A stretch of DNA of 64,000 nucleotides from Candidatus Gastranaerophilales bacterium. Lineage in GTDB: Bacteria > Cyanobacteriota > Vampirovibrionia > Gastranaerophilales > Gastranaerophilaceae. The position numbers and the translations under genes are program-made. The stretch covers positions 50,021 to 114,020 of the forward strand of contig CAJOJE010000001.1 in NCBI GenBank assembly GCA_905234865.1. The letters are read 5' to 3'. Of this stretch, positions 17,740 through 27,140 are shown one piece after another. Numbering within the stretch: position 1 is the first letter of the stretch; each line of letters begins with the position of its first letter. A model generated the notes under the pieces. It was not told where the DNA came from, did not search any database, and saw only the letters and a program-made list of their open reading frames with translations.

Positions 17740-17997
17740 ATGAACGGCGTTTTTTCGGGAATTTATAAATTAAAAAAATTGCAAGGGGCGGATGTTATTG
17801 TTATTTGGACAAATGTTGCTCAAATAACGGGAATTTTGCCCGATTATAAGAATATATTTCCAAAAGATATCGTAAAAATTGAAGATGCAAGCGTAATTTC
17901 TCTTTTAACGGGCGAAGCCGCACATTTTCCAATCTTAAACATTCCTCAATCGAAAATCAATTTTTTTGCTTTTAAGTGCTGTTCTTCTTTCGATTAA
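17740..17997 (+). CDS. Hypothetical small protein
   Basis: I do not recognise this 85-residue protein. It has a good ribosome site (GAGGTG, 5 bases before ATG) and a coherent alpha/beta-looking sequence (KLQGADVIVIWTNVAQITGI), with a vicinal cysteine pair near the end (FKCCSSFD). No signal peptide or membrane segment is visible. It stands between uvrA and the U32 peptidase gene on the same strand. The strong start signal is the main support for it being real. Confidence 0.6.
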   Translation: MNGVFSGIYKLKKLQGADVIVIWTNVAQITGILPDYKNIFPKDIVKIEDASVISLLTGEAAHFPILNIPQSKINFFAFKCCSSFD

Positions 17998-18050
17998 TAT
18001 ATGTAACAATTGATACTCTTTTTTGTCTTTTTTGTTATTATAAATGTATT

Positions 18051-19298
18051 ATGACTGAATTGCTGCTCCCTGCGGGAAGTTTGGAGAAAATGAGATATGC
18101 TTTTGAATACGGTGCGGACGCCGTATATTTGGGGCTTGTTGATTTTTCACTCAGAACCATGCGAAAAGGTGATGTTATTACCGAAAATAATTTAAAAAAA
18201 GCAGTTGATATTGCACATTCTTTGAATAAAAAAGTTTACCTTACATTAAATATTTTTGCCTTTGACAGTGATATTAAAAAGCTTCAATCTTTTCTTCCGA
18301 AATTATCCGAGATTGATGTTGATGCTGTTATTGTATCTGATTTTGGTATATATAACCTTGTAAAAAAAGAATTAAAAAATGTTGATATCCATATTTCAAC
18401 TCAAACAAATATTTTAAACTCCGAAGCCGTTAAATTTTGGAGGGATATGGGTGCTGCAAGAGTTATTCTTGCAAGAGAACTTTCTTTTGAACAAATAAAA
18501 GAAATAAGAAAAAACGTTCCTGATATAGAAATTGAAATGTTTATCCATGGCGCACAATGTATGAGTTATTCGGGGCGTTGTTTATTGTCCGACTATATGA
18601 CTCATTTTGAGAGAAAAGCTAACCATGGCGGCTGCGCACAGCCTTGCAGGTGGAAGTATAAATTGTTGGAAGAAACAAGACCCAATGAGTATTTTGAAAT
18701 AATTCAAGACGATAAAGGCTCGCATATTTTATCCACAAAAGATTTATGCCTTGTTCATCATCTTCAAAAATTAACCGATATCGGAATTGATTCTTTTAAA
18801 ATCGAAGGAAGAACAAAAAGTTTATACTATGTAAGCGCTGTTGCAAGAGCATACAGAATGTTTCTTGACAATAAAATTTCTTCGGATGATTGCTATAAAG
18901 AGCTTTTAAAAGTCGGAAACAGAGGGTATACGACAGGATTTTTTGAAGGAAATAATAATTCGTCGTCATACAGCTATGATATTTCAAAAGGGCTTGCGGG
19001 GGCTGATTTTTTGGGTATTTTTCTTGATAAAAACGATGATTGGTATAAGATTTTGTTTAAAAATAAGGTTTATCTTAATAATGTTGTAGAAATCGTTACT
19101 CCGAACAAAACACTCAGCGCAAAAGTTGTTGAAATAAAAAATCCGAAACGAGATGATAATTCCGTTTGCAATACAAACGATGAGGTTTTTGTTAAATTTG
19201 ATTTAAAAGAAGAAAAATTTGATTATAAATTTGCGCTTTTAAGGACAATCGGAATAAAAAACGAAATTCTTGATAAGGAAGTTAAAATATGCGATTAA
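18051..19298 (+). CDS. U32 family peptidase-like protein (TrhP/YegQ type)
   Basis: This 415-residue protein belongs to the U32 family, now linked in several bacteria to tRNA 5-hydroxyuridine formation (TrhP) or related RNA hydroxylation. The diagnostic motif is EMFIHGAQCMSYSGRCLLS followed by the cysteines in NHGGCAQPCRWKY. An N-terminal TIM-barrel opening LLPAGSLEKMRYAFEYGADA is typical, as is the C-terminal small domain. An upstream in-frame ATG at 17976 would overlap the previous gene and prepend an atypical hydrophobic stretch, so I place the start at 18051. No ribosome site precedes it, and it may be leaderless. It overlaps the phosphatase gene by 10 bases. Confidence 0.88.
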   Translation: MTELLLPAGSLEKMRYAFEYGADAVYLGLVDFSLRTMRKGDVITENNLKKAVDIAHSLNKKVYLTLNIFAFDSDIKKLQSFLPKLSEIDVDAVIVSDFGIYNLVKKELKNVDIHISTQTNILNSEAVKFWRDMGAARVILARELSFEQIKEIRKNVPDIEIEMFIHGAQCMSYSGRCLLSDYMTHFERKANHGGCAQPCRWKYKLLEETRPNEYFEIIQDDKGSHILSTKDLCLVHHLQKLTDIGIDSFKIEGRTKSLYYVSAVARAYRMFLDNKISSDDCYKELLKVGNRGYTTGFFEGNNNSSSYSYDISKGLAGADFLGIFLDKNDDWYKILFKNKVYLNNVVEIVTPNKTLSAKVVEIKNPKRDDNSVCNTNDEVFVKFDLKEEKFDYKFALLRTIGIKNEILDKEVKICD

Positions 19299-19768
19299 AG
19301 CCTGATTACATTTTAGATTCTATTTATGATATTGATAAAAATGATTTAAAAAATAAGGGTATCAAGGGAATTTTCTTTGATTTGGATTCTACCGTTATGA
19401 AATCGAAAGCGGGAAAATTTACAAAAAAAACATTGGAATTTTTATCCGATTTGGAACATGATTTCAAAGTTGCCATTATTTCAAACAATCATTCAAAAAG
19501 TTATATTGATAAAGTACGGAAAATCTCCCCCGTTAAGGTATACGGAAATGCAAGAAAACCCGATGTTAAAGTTTTAAAACTGGCATGCTTTGAACTGGGG
19601 CTTGAAGTAAATGAGGTTGTTATGGTTGGGGACAGGCCATTGACGGATATCCTTGCAGGAAAAAAGACAGGTATGAAAACAATTCTTGTTGATTCCATTT
19701 CAAAAAATGAGGAAAACAAAATTGTCCGCTTTGTTCGATTTTTAGAGCGTTTGACGATTAAAAAATAA
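19289..19768 (+). CDS. YqeG family HAD-IIIA phosphatase
   Basis: This is a small HAD-superfamily phosphatase, 159 residues, of the YqeG/GEP4 group. Some relatives dephosphorylate phosphatidylglycerophosphate. Motif I is FFDLDSTVM, with the nucleophile Asp and the second Asp replaced by D-S-T as in this group. Motif II is IISNN, Lys is in ARKPD, and motif III is MVGDRPLTDILAG. It overlaps the end of the U32 gene by 10 bases and is probably translated from the same mRNA. The substrate is not proven. Confidence 0.85.
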   Translation: MRLKPDYILDSIYDIDKNDLKNKGIKGIFFDLDSTVMKSKAGKFTKKTLEFLSDLEHDFKVAIISNNHSKSYIDKVRKISPVKVYGNARKPDVKVLKLACFELGLEVNEVVMVGDRPLTDILAGKKTGMKTILVDSISKNEENKIVRFVRFLERLTIKK

Positions 19769-19770
19769 TT

Positions 19771-19840
19771 TTTTGTAAACAAATGTAACGAAAATTAATC
19801 TTTTTGAAATTGCATAAATCATATATACTTTATATATATG
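19771..19840 (+). promoter_or_regulatory. Upstream box and promoter shared with the CHAP gene at 44287
   Basis: TTTTGTAAACAAATGTAAC (19771-19789) is followed 33 bases after its start by a 37-base block (19804-19840) starting TTGAAATT and ending CTTTATATATATG. The same arrangement at the same spacing occurs at 44201-44270, with 32 of 37 bases identical in the second block. The block probably contains a promoter, but no standard -35/-10 pair with normal spacing is obvious. Confidence 0.55.
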
Positions 19841-19872
19841 TAGTTACAAGCAAATTAGGTGCAGTAAAAAAG

Positions 19873-21987
19873 ATGTCATTCAGTTCGAGAGTTGAAGAAT
19901 TTACACAACCTATATATTCTACGCTTTCAAGTGCGGTTGAAGCGGCAGAAGAAGCTGTAACCAACGTTGCAAATGCCGCAGGGGAAGAAATCGAAAATCT
20001 TTTTGGCGAAGTTGATTCCGAAAATGCTCAAACCGATGAATTTGTATCAAGCTCAAGCGAATTATCGGCAAGCGCCTCCGATATCGATTCGGGAATTTCG
20101 GATAAAGACTCCGCAATTTCCGATAATGAAGCTGTTATATCCGATACGGAAGCTCAAATAAGCGAAAAAGAAGCATCAATTGATACAACCGATTCCGAGA
20201 TTTCCGATAATGAATCTGTTTTAACCGAAACTAAGGCTGAAATATCTGCGACAAAATCCGATATAACTTCGGTTGCTTCGGATATTTCGGCGGTCGATGC
20301 TTCCATTGATTCGGGCGAAAGTGAATTATCGGGGCTGGAAGCGCTTCAATCCGCAGAAAGTGAAGCGGTTGATGAAGAAGGAAACCCGACAGGGAAAGAT
20401 TATTCAGGTGAAATTGCCGCAGTTCAAGGACAAATCCAAGAAGCAAAAGGCAAAAAAGCAGATTTGGAAGATGAAAAAGCTGATTTAGAAGATAAAGAAT
20501 CCGATTTAGAAGGAGAAGAATCGGAACTTGAAGGTACTATTACAGGCTTAAAAGACGAAAAAGCCGGCTTAGAAGATGAAAAAGCAGGCTTAGAAGATAC
20601 AAAATATCAACATGAAGATGTAAAACAGCAACTCCAAGGAGAAAGAGAAGAACTCCAAGGGAGTGGCGAGGGCATAGCTTCGGAAGCCGAAGGTTATGCC
20701 CCAAAAGGAGAAGATACCGCTTTGCAAGCGGACGGCACAAAACAAAAAGCGGATAAACTGGGTCAAGACGCTAAAAATTCAGGTGCATACGACGATGAAT
20801 ACGGCGAATACGGTCAATATGCCGCTCCGCAAGGAAAGCCTAAAAAAGGCGGATACGCAGAAGCTTACGCTCAAGATTACGGACAATACCCTCCGACGCA
20901 AGGAAAAGGAAAACCTCAAGGCAGAGGTTCTTCGGAATACGGAGCTAATCCTTATGCTCAAAATTACGGACAATACGATGCTCCGCAAGGAAAGCCTAAA
21001 AAAGGCGGATACGCAGAAGCTTACGCCCAAGATTACGGACAATACCCTCCGACGCAAGGAAAAGGAAAACCTCAAGGCGGCGGATACGGTCAATACGGTA
21101 CTCCGCAAGGAGCGCCAAAAAAAGGCGGATACAGTGACGCTTACGCCCAAGATTACGGTCAATACCCTCCGACGCAAGGAAAAGGAAAACCTCAAGGCGG
21201 CGGATACGGTCAATACGGTACTCCGCAAGGAATGCCCCCGCAAGGTGCGCCCGATAAACAAAACGGATTTTTAAAGGGTTTAAGACATATTCAATCCATG
21301 GCCGAAATTATGAATAAAATCGGCAAAAATGAAAACATGGATCGTTCAATGGCCGAAGCACTTTTAGGAAATGTGTTCGGTAATAACGTAAAAGGTGTTT
21401 CGATTGAAACATTAGTGGGTATGCAAGCTAAAGATGCGGTTAAACTTGCAAGCAATACTTTTAAAACGCATACCTATGCGCAAGTTTATGCGACAAAAAT
21501 TTCAGACAGTACGGATACCGCTTCAATTGAAGAAAATCAACAGGCTGTATCAGACTTTATGAGCGCATATCAAGATGCCGAAGAAAAAGTTAACTCGCCT
21601 GAAGTAGAATTTTTAAGTTTAACCGATAAATCAAACTTTGACTTAATTCAAAATATGACCCAAAGATTAAATCAGGGTGAGTATATTTTAACAAGAGAAA
21701 TTGATAAGGCTACCTCAAAAGCCGAAAGCATTCAGGTTACGACGGTTGAAACCGAAGAAAAGAAAAATGCGGAAAACGAAGCTAAAGGTCAAGATTTGTT
21801 AAAAGAATTGGAAGCTAAAATTTCTCAGGATAAAAACGCTAAAGAAGATAAATTTGACGATATTTTAACTCAAAAAGAATATGATGACCTTGAAAACTTC
21901 TTTAACGATTCTACTGACCATACGAGCGCATATAAGTACTTGGTAGATGAGGCTAAAAAGTACAGTATCTTCGCAGATATTGCATAA
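19873..21987 (+). CDS. Coiled-coil protein with YGQY-rich tandem repeats, possibly surface or exported
   Basis: I recognise no family. With the ATG at 19873 the protein has 704 residues. After a short helix, about residues 60-290 form a highly regular heptad coiled coil with repeats such as ISDNEAVISDTEAQI and ADLEDEKADLEDKE. About residues 315-460 are low complexity, with three near-identical tandem units (GKPKKGGYAEAYAQDYGQYP, PTQGKGKPQG) rich in Tyr, Gly, Gln and Pro. The last 240 residues are helical and globular. There is no signal peptide, membrane segment or cysteine. A TTG at 19804 would add 23 residues but lies in the promoter. The architecture suggests a fibrous or self-associating protein. 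Confidence 0.7.
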   Translation: MSFSSRVEEFTQPIYSTLSSAVEAAEEAVTNVANAAGEEIENLFGEVDSENAQTDEFVSSSSELSASASDIDSGISDKDSAISDNEAVISDTEAQISEKEASIDTTDSEISDNESVLTETKAEISATKSDITSVASDISAVDASIDSGESELSGLEALQSAESEAVDEEGNPTGKDYSGEIAAVQGQIQEAKGKKADLEDEKADLEDKESDLEGEESELEGTITGLKDEKAGLEDEKAGLEDTKYQHEDVKQQLQGEREELQGSGEGIASEAEGYAPKGEDTALQADGTKQKADKLGQDAKNSGAYDDEYGEYGQYAAPQGKPKKGGYAEAYAQDYGQYPPTQGKGKPQGRGSSEYGANPYAQNYGQYDAPQGKPKKGGYAEAYAQDYGQYPPTQGKGKPQGGGYGQYGTPQGAPKKGGYSDAYAQDYGQYPPTQGKGKPQGGGYGQYGTPQGMPPQGAPDKQNGFLKGLRHIQSMAEIMNKIGKNENMDRSMAEALLGNVFGNNVKGVSIETLVGMQAKDAVKLASNTFKTHTYAQVYATKISDSTDTASIEENQQAVSDFMSAYQDAEEKVNSPEVEFLSLTDKSNFDLIQNMTQRLNQGEYILTREIDKATSKAESIQVTTVETEEKKNAENEAKGQDLLKELEAKISQDKNAKEDKFDDILTQKEYDDLENFFNDSTDHTSAYKYLVDEAKKYSIFADIA
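20818..21240 (+). repeat. In-frame tandem repeats coding YGQY/PKKGGY units
   Basis: Three copies of a roughly 120-170 base unit. Each contains GGCGGATACNNNGANGCTTACGC, AAGATTACGGNCAATACCC and TCCGACGCAAGGAAAAGGAA and is nearly identical at DNA level. Copies begin near 20823, 20986 and 21101. Slippage or recombination between them would change the repeat number without breaking frame. Confidence 0.8.
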
Positions 21988-22005
21988 TTGCCGAGGGATA
22001 AGTGT

Positions 22006-22031
22006 AAACCCCCTTAAATAAGGGGGTTTTT
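22006..22031. terminator. Bidirectional terminator between convergent genes
   Basis: AAACCCCCTT, loop AAAT, AAGGGGGTTTTT. It lies 19 bases after the repeat-protein stop and 15 bases before the end of carB, and so can serve both strands. Confidence 0.9.
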
Positions 22032-22045
22032 GTAGTGCGCAAAAT

Positions 22046-25000
22046 TTATTTTTTTAATAAAAAATCAAAAAAATGTTTTTTTCTGTAATTTGAAATCGTG
22101 TCGGTTGTAAGGGTTACTTTTTTGTCATAGGTTTTATCCGCTTCTAAATAAGCTCTTGCGGTGTCTATACTTGTAAAGCAGGGTATACAGTACATTTCCG
22201 CAATTGTTCTTATTTGAAAACCCGATGTTTGGGAATTTTTTCCCAATGTCGGCGTATTTAAGACAAAACTCAATCTTCCTTCTTTCATTCGTTTTTGTAA
22301 TTTATCAATCATGAATTTTTCAATCATTTTGCTCGGTATGCCGTTTTTTTCCAAAAATTTATGCGTTCCCCAGGTTGCCATAATAAAATATCCCTGATTG
22401 AACATTTTTTTGACGATTTTTAGAGCAGGTTTTTTATAGTGGTCGTTTAATGAAACCAAAACTCGTTGTTTTCTTTGCCCGAATTTGTATCCTGCCGCAA
22501 TAAATGCTTTTAAAAGAGCTTTTTTGTAATTTTTGTCAACTCCTAAAACTTCCCCCGTTGATTTCATCTCCGGTGCAAGAGCAGGGTCTATTCTGTTTAA
22601 TTTTTGGAAGCTGAAAACCGGAACTTTAACGCAAACAAGGTCGCTTTTTTTATAAAGTCCCACTCCAAAACCTTGAGATTTCAACGATTTACCTAAAATA
22701 ACGTTAACCGCAAGTTTTGCCATCGGTATTCCGGTTACTTTTGACATAATCGGAACCGTTCTTGAGGCTCTCGGGTTTACTTCTATAACGTATACGACAT
22801 CATCTTTTATAATGAATTGTATATTCATTAAACCCGTTATTTTTGTTTTCTTTGCGATTTTTTTTGCGTATTCGACAAGAGTTTGCTCTTGTTTTTTTGT
22901 AATATTTTGAGAAGGATAAACACTCATTGAATCGCCCGAATGTACTCCCGCTCTTTCTATGTGCTCACAAATGCCCGGAATTAATATGTCTTTACCGTCG
23001 GAAATTGCATCAAGTTCAACTTCCTGTCCTTCAAGGTATTGGTCGATTAAAACGGGGTGTTCGGTTGAAAATTTAAAGGCTTCGTTTATGTAAGTTAAAA
23101 GTTCGTCGTCATTATATACAACCTGCATTCCTCTTCCGCCGATAACATAACTCGGTCTTACAAGAACGGGATATCCGAGTTCTTTTGTTGCGTCAAGCGC
23201 TTCTTTTGCGGATTTTACACCTTTTCCTTTCGGCTGCGGAATTTTTAGGTCACGAAGCAATTTTTCAAAAACTTTTCTGTCCTCGACTGCGTTAATACTT
23301 TCAAGTGATGTTCCTAAAATTTTTACGCCGTATTTGTCGAGTTTTGCAGCAAGGTTAATTGCTGTTTGTCCTCCGAATTGAACCATAACGCCAATCGGCT
23401 TTTCTTTTTTTACGACATTCATGACATTTTCTATATTCATAGGTTCAAAATAGAGCCTGTCTGCAATGTCAAAATCGGTTGAAAGCGTTTCGGGGTTTGA
23501 ATTTATCATAACAGATTCGTACCCGTTATTTGTTATTGCCCATGAAGCATGAACGGAACAATAGTCGAATTCAATTCCCTGCCCTATTCTTATCGGACCC
23601 GAGCCCAATACCAAAATACTTTTTTTATTCGGATTTTCCTTTTTAAATTCGCATTCTTCATTGTATGTTGAATAAAAATACGGAGTTTTGGCGGAAAATT
23701 CTGCGGCACAGGTATCGACAATTCTAAAAGACGCTTCAACGTTGAATTTTTCAAGTTCTTCTTCGTTTATTCCTTTAATAAGAGCGATTTCCGAATTTAA
23801 AAATCCGTATTCTTTGGCCTTTATGAACGTCTCTTTTGTAAGTTCCGAATTTTTTAATTCGTTTTCAAAATCAACGATTTCTTTTAATTTAGATATAAAC
23901 CACAAGTCTATTTTTGTAATGTTTGAAATCTTATCTGTCGGGACACCTCTTTTAATGGCTTCCGCTACCCTGAAAATTCTTCTGTCGTCTTGAATTGAAA
24001 GTGCTTCAATTAAATTATCGTATTCAATCTCTTTAAATTCGTCTTTCAAAATACCCGCATTTTTTTCTTCCAACGAGGCTACGGCTTTTTTGAATGCGGA
24101 ATTAAAAGTTCTTCCGATTGCCATAATTTCGCCCGTTGCCTTCATTTTGGTACCTAAAATTCTATCGCCGTTAGCAAATTTATCAAAAGGCCATTTCGGG
24201 ATTTTAATTACTATATAATCAAGGCTTGGTTCAAATGCCGCAACTGTTTTATGAGTAATTGCATTTTTAATTTCATGGAGTTTGTAACCGATTGCGATTT
24301 TTGTCGTAACTTTTGCAATGGGGTATCCCGTCGCTTTGCTTGCAAGAGCGGATGACCTTGATACTCTTGGATTTACTTCAATTACATAATAGTTATTTGA
24401 TTTTGTATCAAGAGCAAACTGAACGTTGCACCCGCCTTCGATTTTAAGCGCTCTTATTATTTTTATTGCCGATGTTCTCAGCATTTGATATTCGTTGTTT
24501 GTTAATGTTTGGCTGGGCGCAACAACAATCGAATCACCCGTATGAATACCTATCGGGTCAATATTTTCCATATTACAAACGGTTATACAGGTATCGTTTG
24601 AATCTCTCATAACTTCGTATTCGATTTCTTTAAAGCCCGCTATGCTTTTTTCGACTAATATTTGATTAATAGGCGATTGTTGAAGCCCCGTTGTAACGTA
24701 TTGATTATATTCTTCTTCGTTTTTGGCTATTCCGCCTCCCGAGCCTCCCAAAGTAAAGGCGGGACGAATAATAATGGGATATCCGATTTTTTCTGCAAAT
24801 TTTTTGGCGTCATCCCAATTTGAAACAATTTCCGATTCGGGAACGGGCTCGTTAATTTCATTCATTAAATTTTTAAATAATTCTCTGTCCTCTGCTTTAT
24901 TTATTGATTCAATGTTTGTGCCCAATAATTTTAAATCGTACTTTTCTAAAATACCTGCTTTATGAAGTTCCATTGCGAGGTTAAGACCGGTTTGACCGCC

Positions 25001-25270
25001 AAGGGACGCTATTAATCCGTCAGGGCGCTCACGTTTTATGATATCTTCCAGAATATTTACGTCAAGCGGTTCAATATAAACTTTATCCGCAATGTTTTCA
25101 TCCGTCATAATCGTTGCAGGGTTTGAATTAACAAGGACAACCTTAATGTTTTCTTCTTTCAGTGCTCTGCATGCCTGCACGCCCGCATAATCAAACTCTG
25201 CCGCCTGTCCGATAACGATTGGTCCGGAGCCTATAACCATTACTTTTTTTATATTTGAATTTTTTCCCAT
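22046..25270 (-). CDS. carB: Carbamoyl-phosphate synthase large subunit
   Basis: This subunit makes carbamoyl phosphate from bicarbonate, ammonia and two ATP, for pyrimidine and arginine synthesis. It has 1074 residues, full length. Each half starts with the nucleotide motif (VMVIGSGPIVIGQAAEFDYA and ILVLGSGPIRIGQGIEFDYC) and contains an ATP-grasp core (ALGGSGGGIA-type loop TLGGSGGGIAKN and IGGRGMQVVYN), ending in the allosteric MGS-like domain. It is the last gene of the pyr operon, 23 bases after carA. The terminator at 22006 follows its stop. Confidence 0.97.
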   Translation of the reverse strand: MGKNSNIKKVMVIGSGPIVIGQAAEFDYAGVQACRALKEENIKVVLVNSNPATIMTDENIADKVYIEPLDVNILEDIIKRERPDGLIASLGGQTGLNLAMELHKAGILEKYDLKLLGTNIESINKAEDRELFKNLMNEINEPVPESEIVSNWDDAKKFAEKIGYPIIIRPAFTLGGSGGGIAKNEEEYNQYVTTGLQQSPINQILVEKSIAGFKEIEYEVMRDSNDTCITVCNMENIDPIGIHTGDSIVVAPSQTLTNNEYQMLRTSAIKIIRALKIEGGCNVQFALDTKSNNYYVIEVNPRVSRSSALASKATGYPIAKVTTKIAIGYKLHEIKNAITHKTVAAFEPSLDYIVIKIPKWPFDKFANGDRILGTKMKATGEIMAIGRTFNSAFKKAVASLEEKNAGILKDEFKEIEYDNLIEALSIQDDRRIFRVAEAIKRGVPTDKISNITKIDLWFISKLKEIVDFENELKNSELTKETFIKAKEYGFLNSEIALIKGINEEELEKFNVEASFRIVDTCAAEFSAKTPYFYSTYNEECEFKKENPNKKSILVLGSGPIRIGQGIEFDYCSVHASWAITNNGYESVMINSNPETLSTDFDIADRLYFEPMNIENVMNVVKKEKPIGVMVQFGGQTAINLAAKLDKYGVKILGTSLESINAVEDRKVFEKLLRDLKIPQPKGKGVKSAKEALDATKELGYPVLVRPSYVIGGRGMQVVYNDDELLTYINEAFKFSTEHPVLIDQYLEGQEVELDAISDGKDILIPGICEHIERAGVHSGDSMSVYPSQNITKKQEQTLVEYAKKIAKKTKITGLMNIQFIIKDDVVYVIEVNPRASRTVPIMSKVTGIPMAKLAVNVILGKSLKSQGFGVGLYKKSDLVCVKVPVFSFQKLNRIDPALAPEMKSTGEVLGVDKNYKKALLKAFIAAGYKFGQRKQRVLVSLNDHYKKPALKIVKKMFNQGYFIMATWGTHKFLEKNGIPSKMIEKFMIDKLQKRMKEGRLSFVLNTPTLGKNSQTSGFQIRTIAEMYCIPCFTSIDTARAYLEADKTYDKKVTLTTDTISNYRKKHFFDFLLKK

Positions 25271-25293
25271 TTTAATTGTCCTTATTTAAAAAG

Positions 25294-26406
25294 TTATATA
25301 TCTTGAGCTTTTCTTATTGGTTCAGTTTGAAATTTTTTCATTAAATTTACCCATTCATCAAAAATAACGCTTGCATCGTTCGGCCCCGGTTTTGCTTCGG
25401 GGTGAAATTGTACTGCATAAATTTTAAGCTGTTCTGCCGTAAAGCCTTCTAACGTGTCATCGTTTAAATTTTTGTAAGTCGTTTTCATAATGCTCGGTAA
25501 ACTGTTTGTATCAACGGCATACCCATGGTTTTGAGAAGTAATTGTTACTTTATTGTTTCTTAAATCGATAACAGGGTGGTTTCCGCCTCTGTGTCCGTAT
25601 TTTAATTTGTACGTTTTAGCGCCTAAGGCAAGTGCTAAAAGTTGATATCCCAAACAAATTCCAAACATCGGGATTTTTCCCGTTAATTCTTCAATTGTCT
25701 TTAATTCCAACGTGCAATCTTTCGGATCTCCGGGCCCGTTTGATAGAAATACCGAAGTATGACCGTTATTTAATATTGTTTCTGCGCTTACGGTTGCAGG
25801 GTAAACGGTTACTTTGCAGCCTCTTTCCATAAGGGAAGTTACTATTCCCCATTTTGTTCCGTAGTCAATAAGCGCTAAATCGACAATACCTTTTTCGTTT
25901 GCAATATAACTTAAATCGGTCGTAACTTTTAAAACAATGTCTTTATCCGGTTTTGACGTACAAATTCGTCCGATTTTTTCGCTTAATTGATTATCGTCGT
26001 CGATTTCATCCGTTGTCAGCATACATCTCATTGTGCCTTTTTCTCTTATTTTAATTACAAGGCTTCTTGTATCAATTCCTTCTATTCCGATTATGTTGAA
26101 TTCTTCAAGATACTTTGAAAAAGTTTTATTTGATTTATAGTGAGATTCTTGTTTGCAATTGTTTTTTACGACAAATCCGAGGCATTTCGGCGCAAGCGCT
26201 TCAAAATCATCGTTATTTAGCCCGTAGTTTCCGATTTCGGGGTATGTCATGGTTATAATTTGATTGGCATAAGACGGGTCTGTTAAAATTTCCTGATACC
26301 CTGTCATTGAGGTGTTAAAAACAAGTTCTCCGATTTTTGTGCCGTATGCTCCAAAATGTTTTCCATAGTATACGCTTCCGTCTTCCAATATTAATGTGGC
26401 ATTCAT
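25294..26406 (-). CDS. carA: Carbamoyl-phosphate synthase small subunit (glutaminase)
   Basis: This is the glutamine amidotransferase subunit that feeds ammonia to CarB. It has 370 residues. The N-terminal CPS small-chain domain opens with ATLILEDGSVYYGKHFGAYG. The class I amidotransferase domain has the nucleophile Cys in PMFGICLGYQLLALALG and the His/Glu pair in YAVQFHPEAKPGP. The conserved FLSNGPGDP loop is present. Its ATG overlaps the pyrF stop by one base. Confidence 0.96.
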   Translation of the reverse strand: MNATLILEDGSVYYGKHFGAYGTKIGELVFNTSMTGYQEILTDPSYANQIITMTYPEIGNYGLNNDDFEALAPKCLGFVVKNNCKQESHYKSNKTFSKYLEEFNIIGIEGIDTRSLVIKIREKGTMRCMLTTDEIDDDNQLSEKIGRICTSKPDKDIVLKVTTDLSYIANEKGIVDLALIDYGTKWGIVTSLMERGCKVTVYPATVSAETILNNGHTSVFLSNGPGDPKDCTLELKTIEELTGKIPMFGICLGYQLLALALGAKTYKLKYGHRGGNHPVIDLRNNKVTITSQNHGYAVDTNSLPSIMKTTYKNLNDDTLEGFTAEQLKIYAVQFHPEAKPGPNDASVIFDEWVNLMKKFQTEPIRKAQDI

Positions 26407-27140
26407 TAAATAACACCCCCGTTTTCGATTTCTTCATAAATTTTTTCCATTGCTAAAACAGGATTTTCCGCTTTTGTTACCGCACGTCCTATTACAATGT
26501 AGTCTGCTCCTCTTTTAATTGCTTCATTCGGTGTCGCTATTCTTTTCTGGTCGTCTTTTAAGCTCCATAACGGGCGAATACCGGGGCATAGAACTTTAAA
26601 ATCATCGCCCAGTCGTTTTTTAATTTCCGCTACTTCGTCAGCTGAAGCCACAACGCCGTCCAGACCCGCTTTTTTTGCAAGTTTTGCAAGTTCAATCGCA
26701 TAATTTGAAACATTTTTATCAATTTTAAATTCGTTATTCATAATTTCTTGCGAAATACTTGTAAGCATTGTAACACCAAGAATTACGGGATGTTTTTTAT
26801 TTAACTCGTCCGCTTTCTTATCTGCTCCTTCTCTTGCCGCTTTCATCATTTCAACGCCGCCCTGACAATGAACGTTAAAAAATGAAGCACCGTTTTGAAT
26901 AATATTCTCCGCCGCTTTTTTTACGGTATTCGGAATATCATGGAGTTTAACATCCAGAAAAAAGTTTGAATTTTTTTCAAGAATGTAGTTAATAATTTCA
27001 AGCCCGTATCCGGTGAAAAGCTGCAAGCCTACTTTAAAAGTTCCCGTATAAGGGGATAATTTATCGACAAAATCTTTGGCTTCGTCGATTTTTTCGACAT
27101 CAAGCGCAAGGACGATTTTTTCTTTTATTTTTTCTTTCAT
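26406..27140 (-). CDS. pyrF: Orotidine 5'-phosphate decarboxylase
   Basis: This is the last step to UMP. It has 244 residues. The catalytic lysine-aspartate array is NFFLDVKLHDIPNTVKKA. The opening VLALDVEKIDEAKDFVDKL and the phosphate-binding VLCPGIRP and DYIVIGRAVTKAENP fit the family. It overlaps pyrC by 4 bases and carA by one, so all three are translationally coupled. Confidence 0.95.
   Translation of the reverse strand: MKEKIKEKIVLALDVEKIDEAKDFVDKLSPYTGTFKVGLQLFTGYGLEIINYILEKNSNFFLDVKLHDIPNTVKKAAENIIQNGASFFNVHCQGGVEMMKAAREGADKKADELNKKHPVILGVTMLTSISQEIMNNEFKIDKNVSNYAIELAKLAKKAGLDGVVASADEVAEIKKRLGDDFKVLCPGIRPLWSLKDDQKRIATPNEAIKRGADYIVIGRAVTKAENPVLAMEKIYEEIENGGVI

Noticed and set aside
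20818..21240. CRISPR-like regularly spaced repeats
   Set aside because: The repeats are in frame within one long ORF, unequal in length, and code for YGQY-type peptide units. No spacers or cas genes are present.
20779..21261. Antisense 160-residue ORF across the repeat region
   Set aside because: It is a shadow of the repetitive coding sequence. It has no ribosome site, and its repeated hydrophobic sequence follows from the sense-strand codons.
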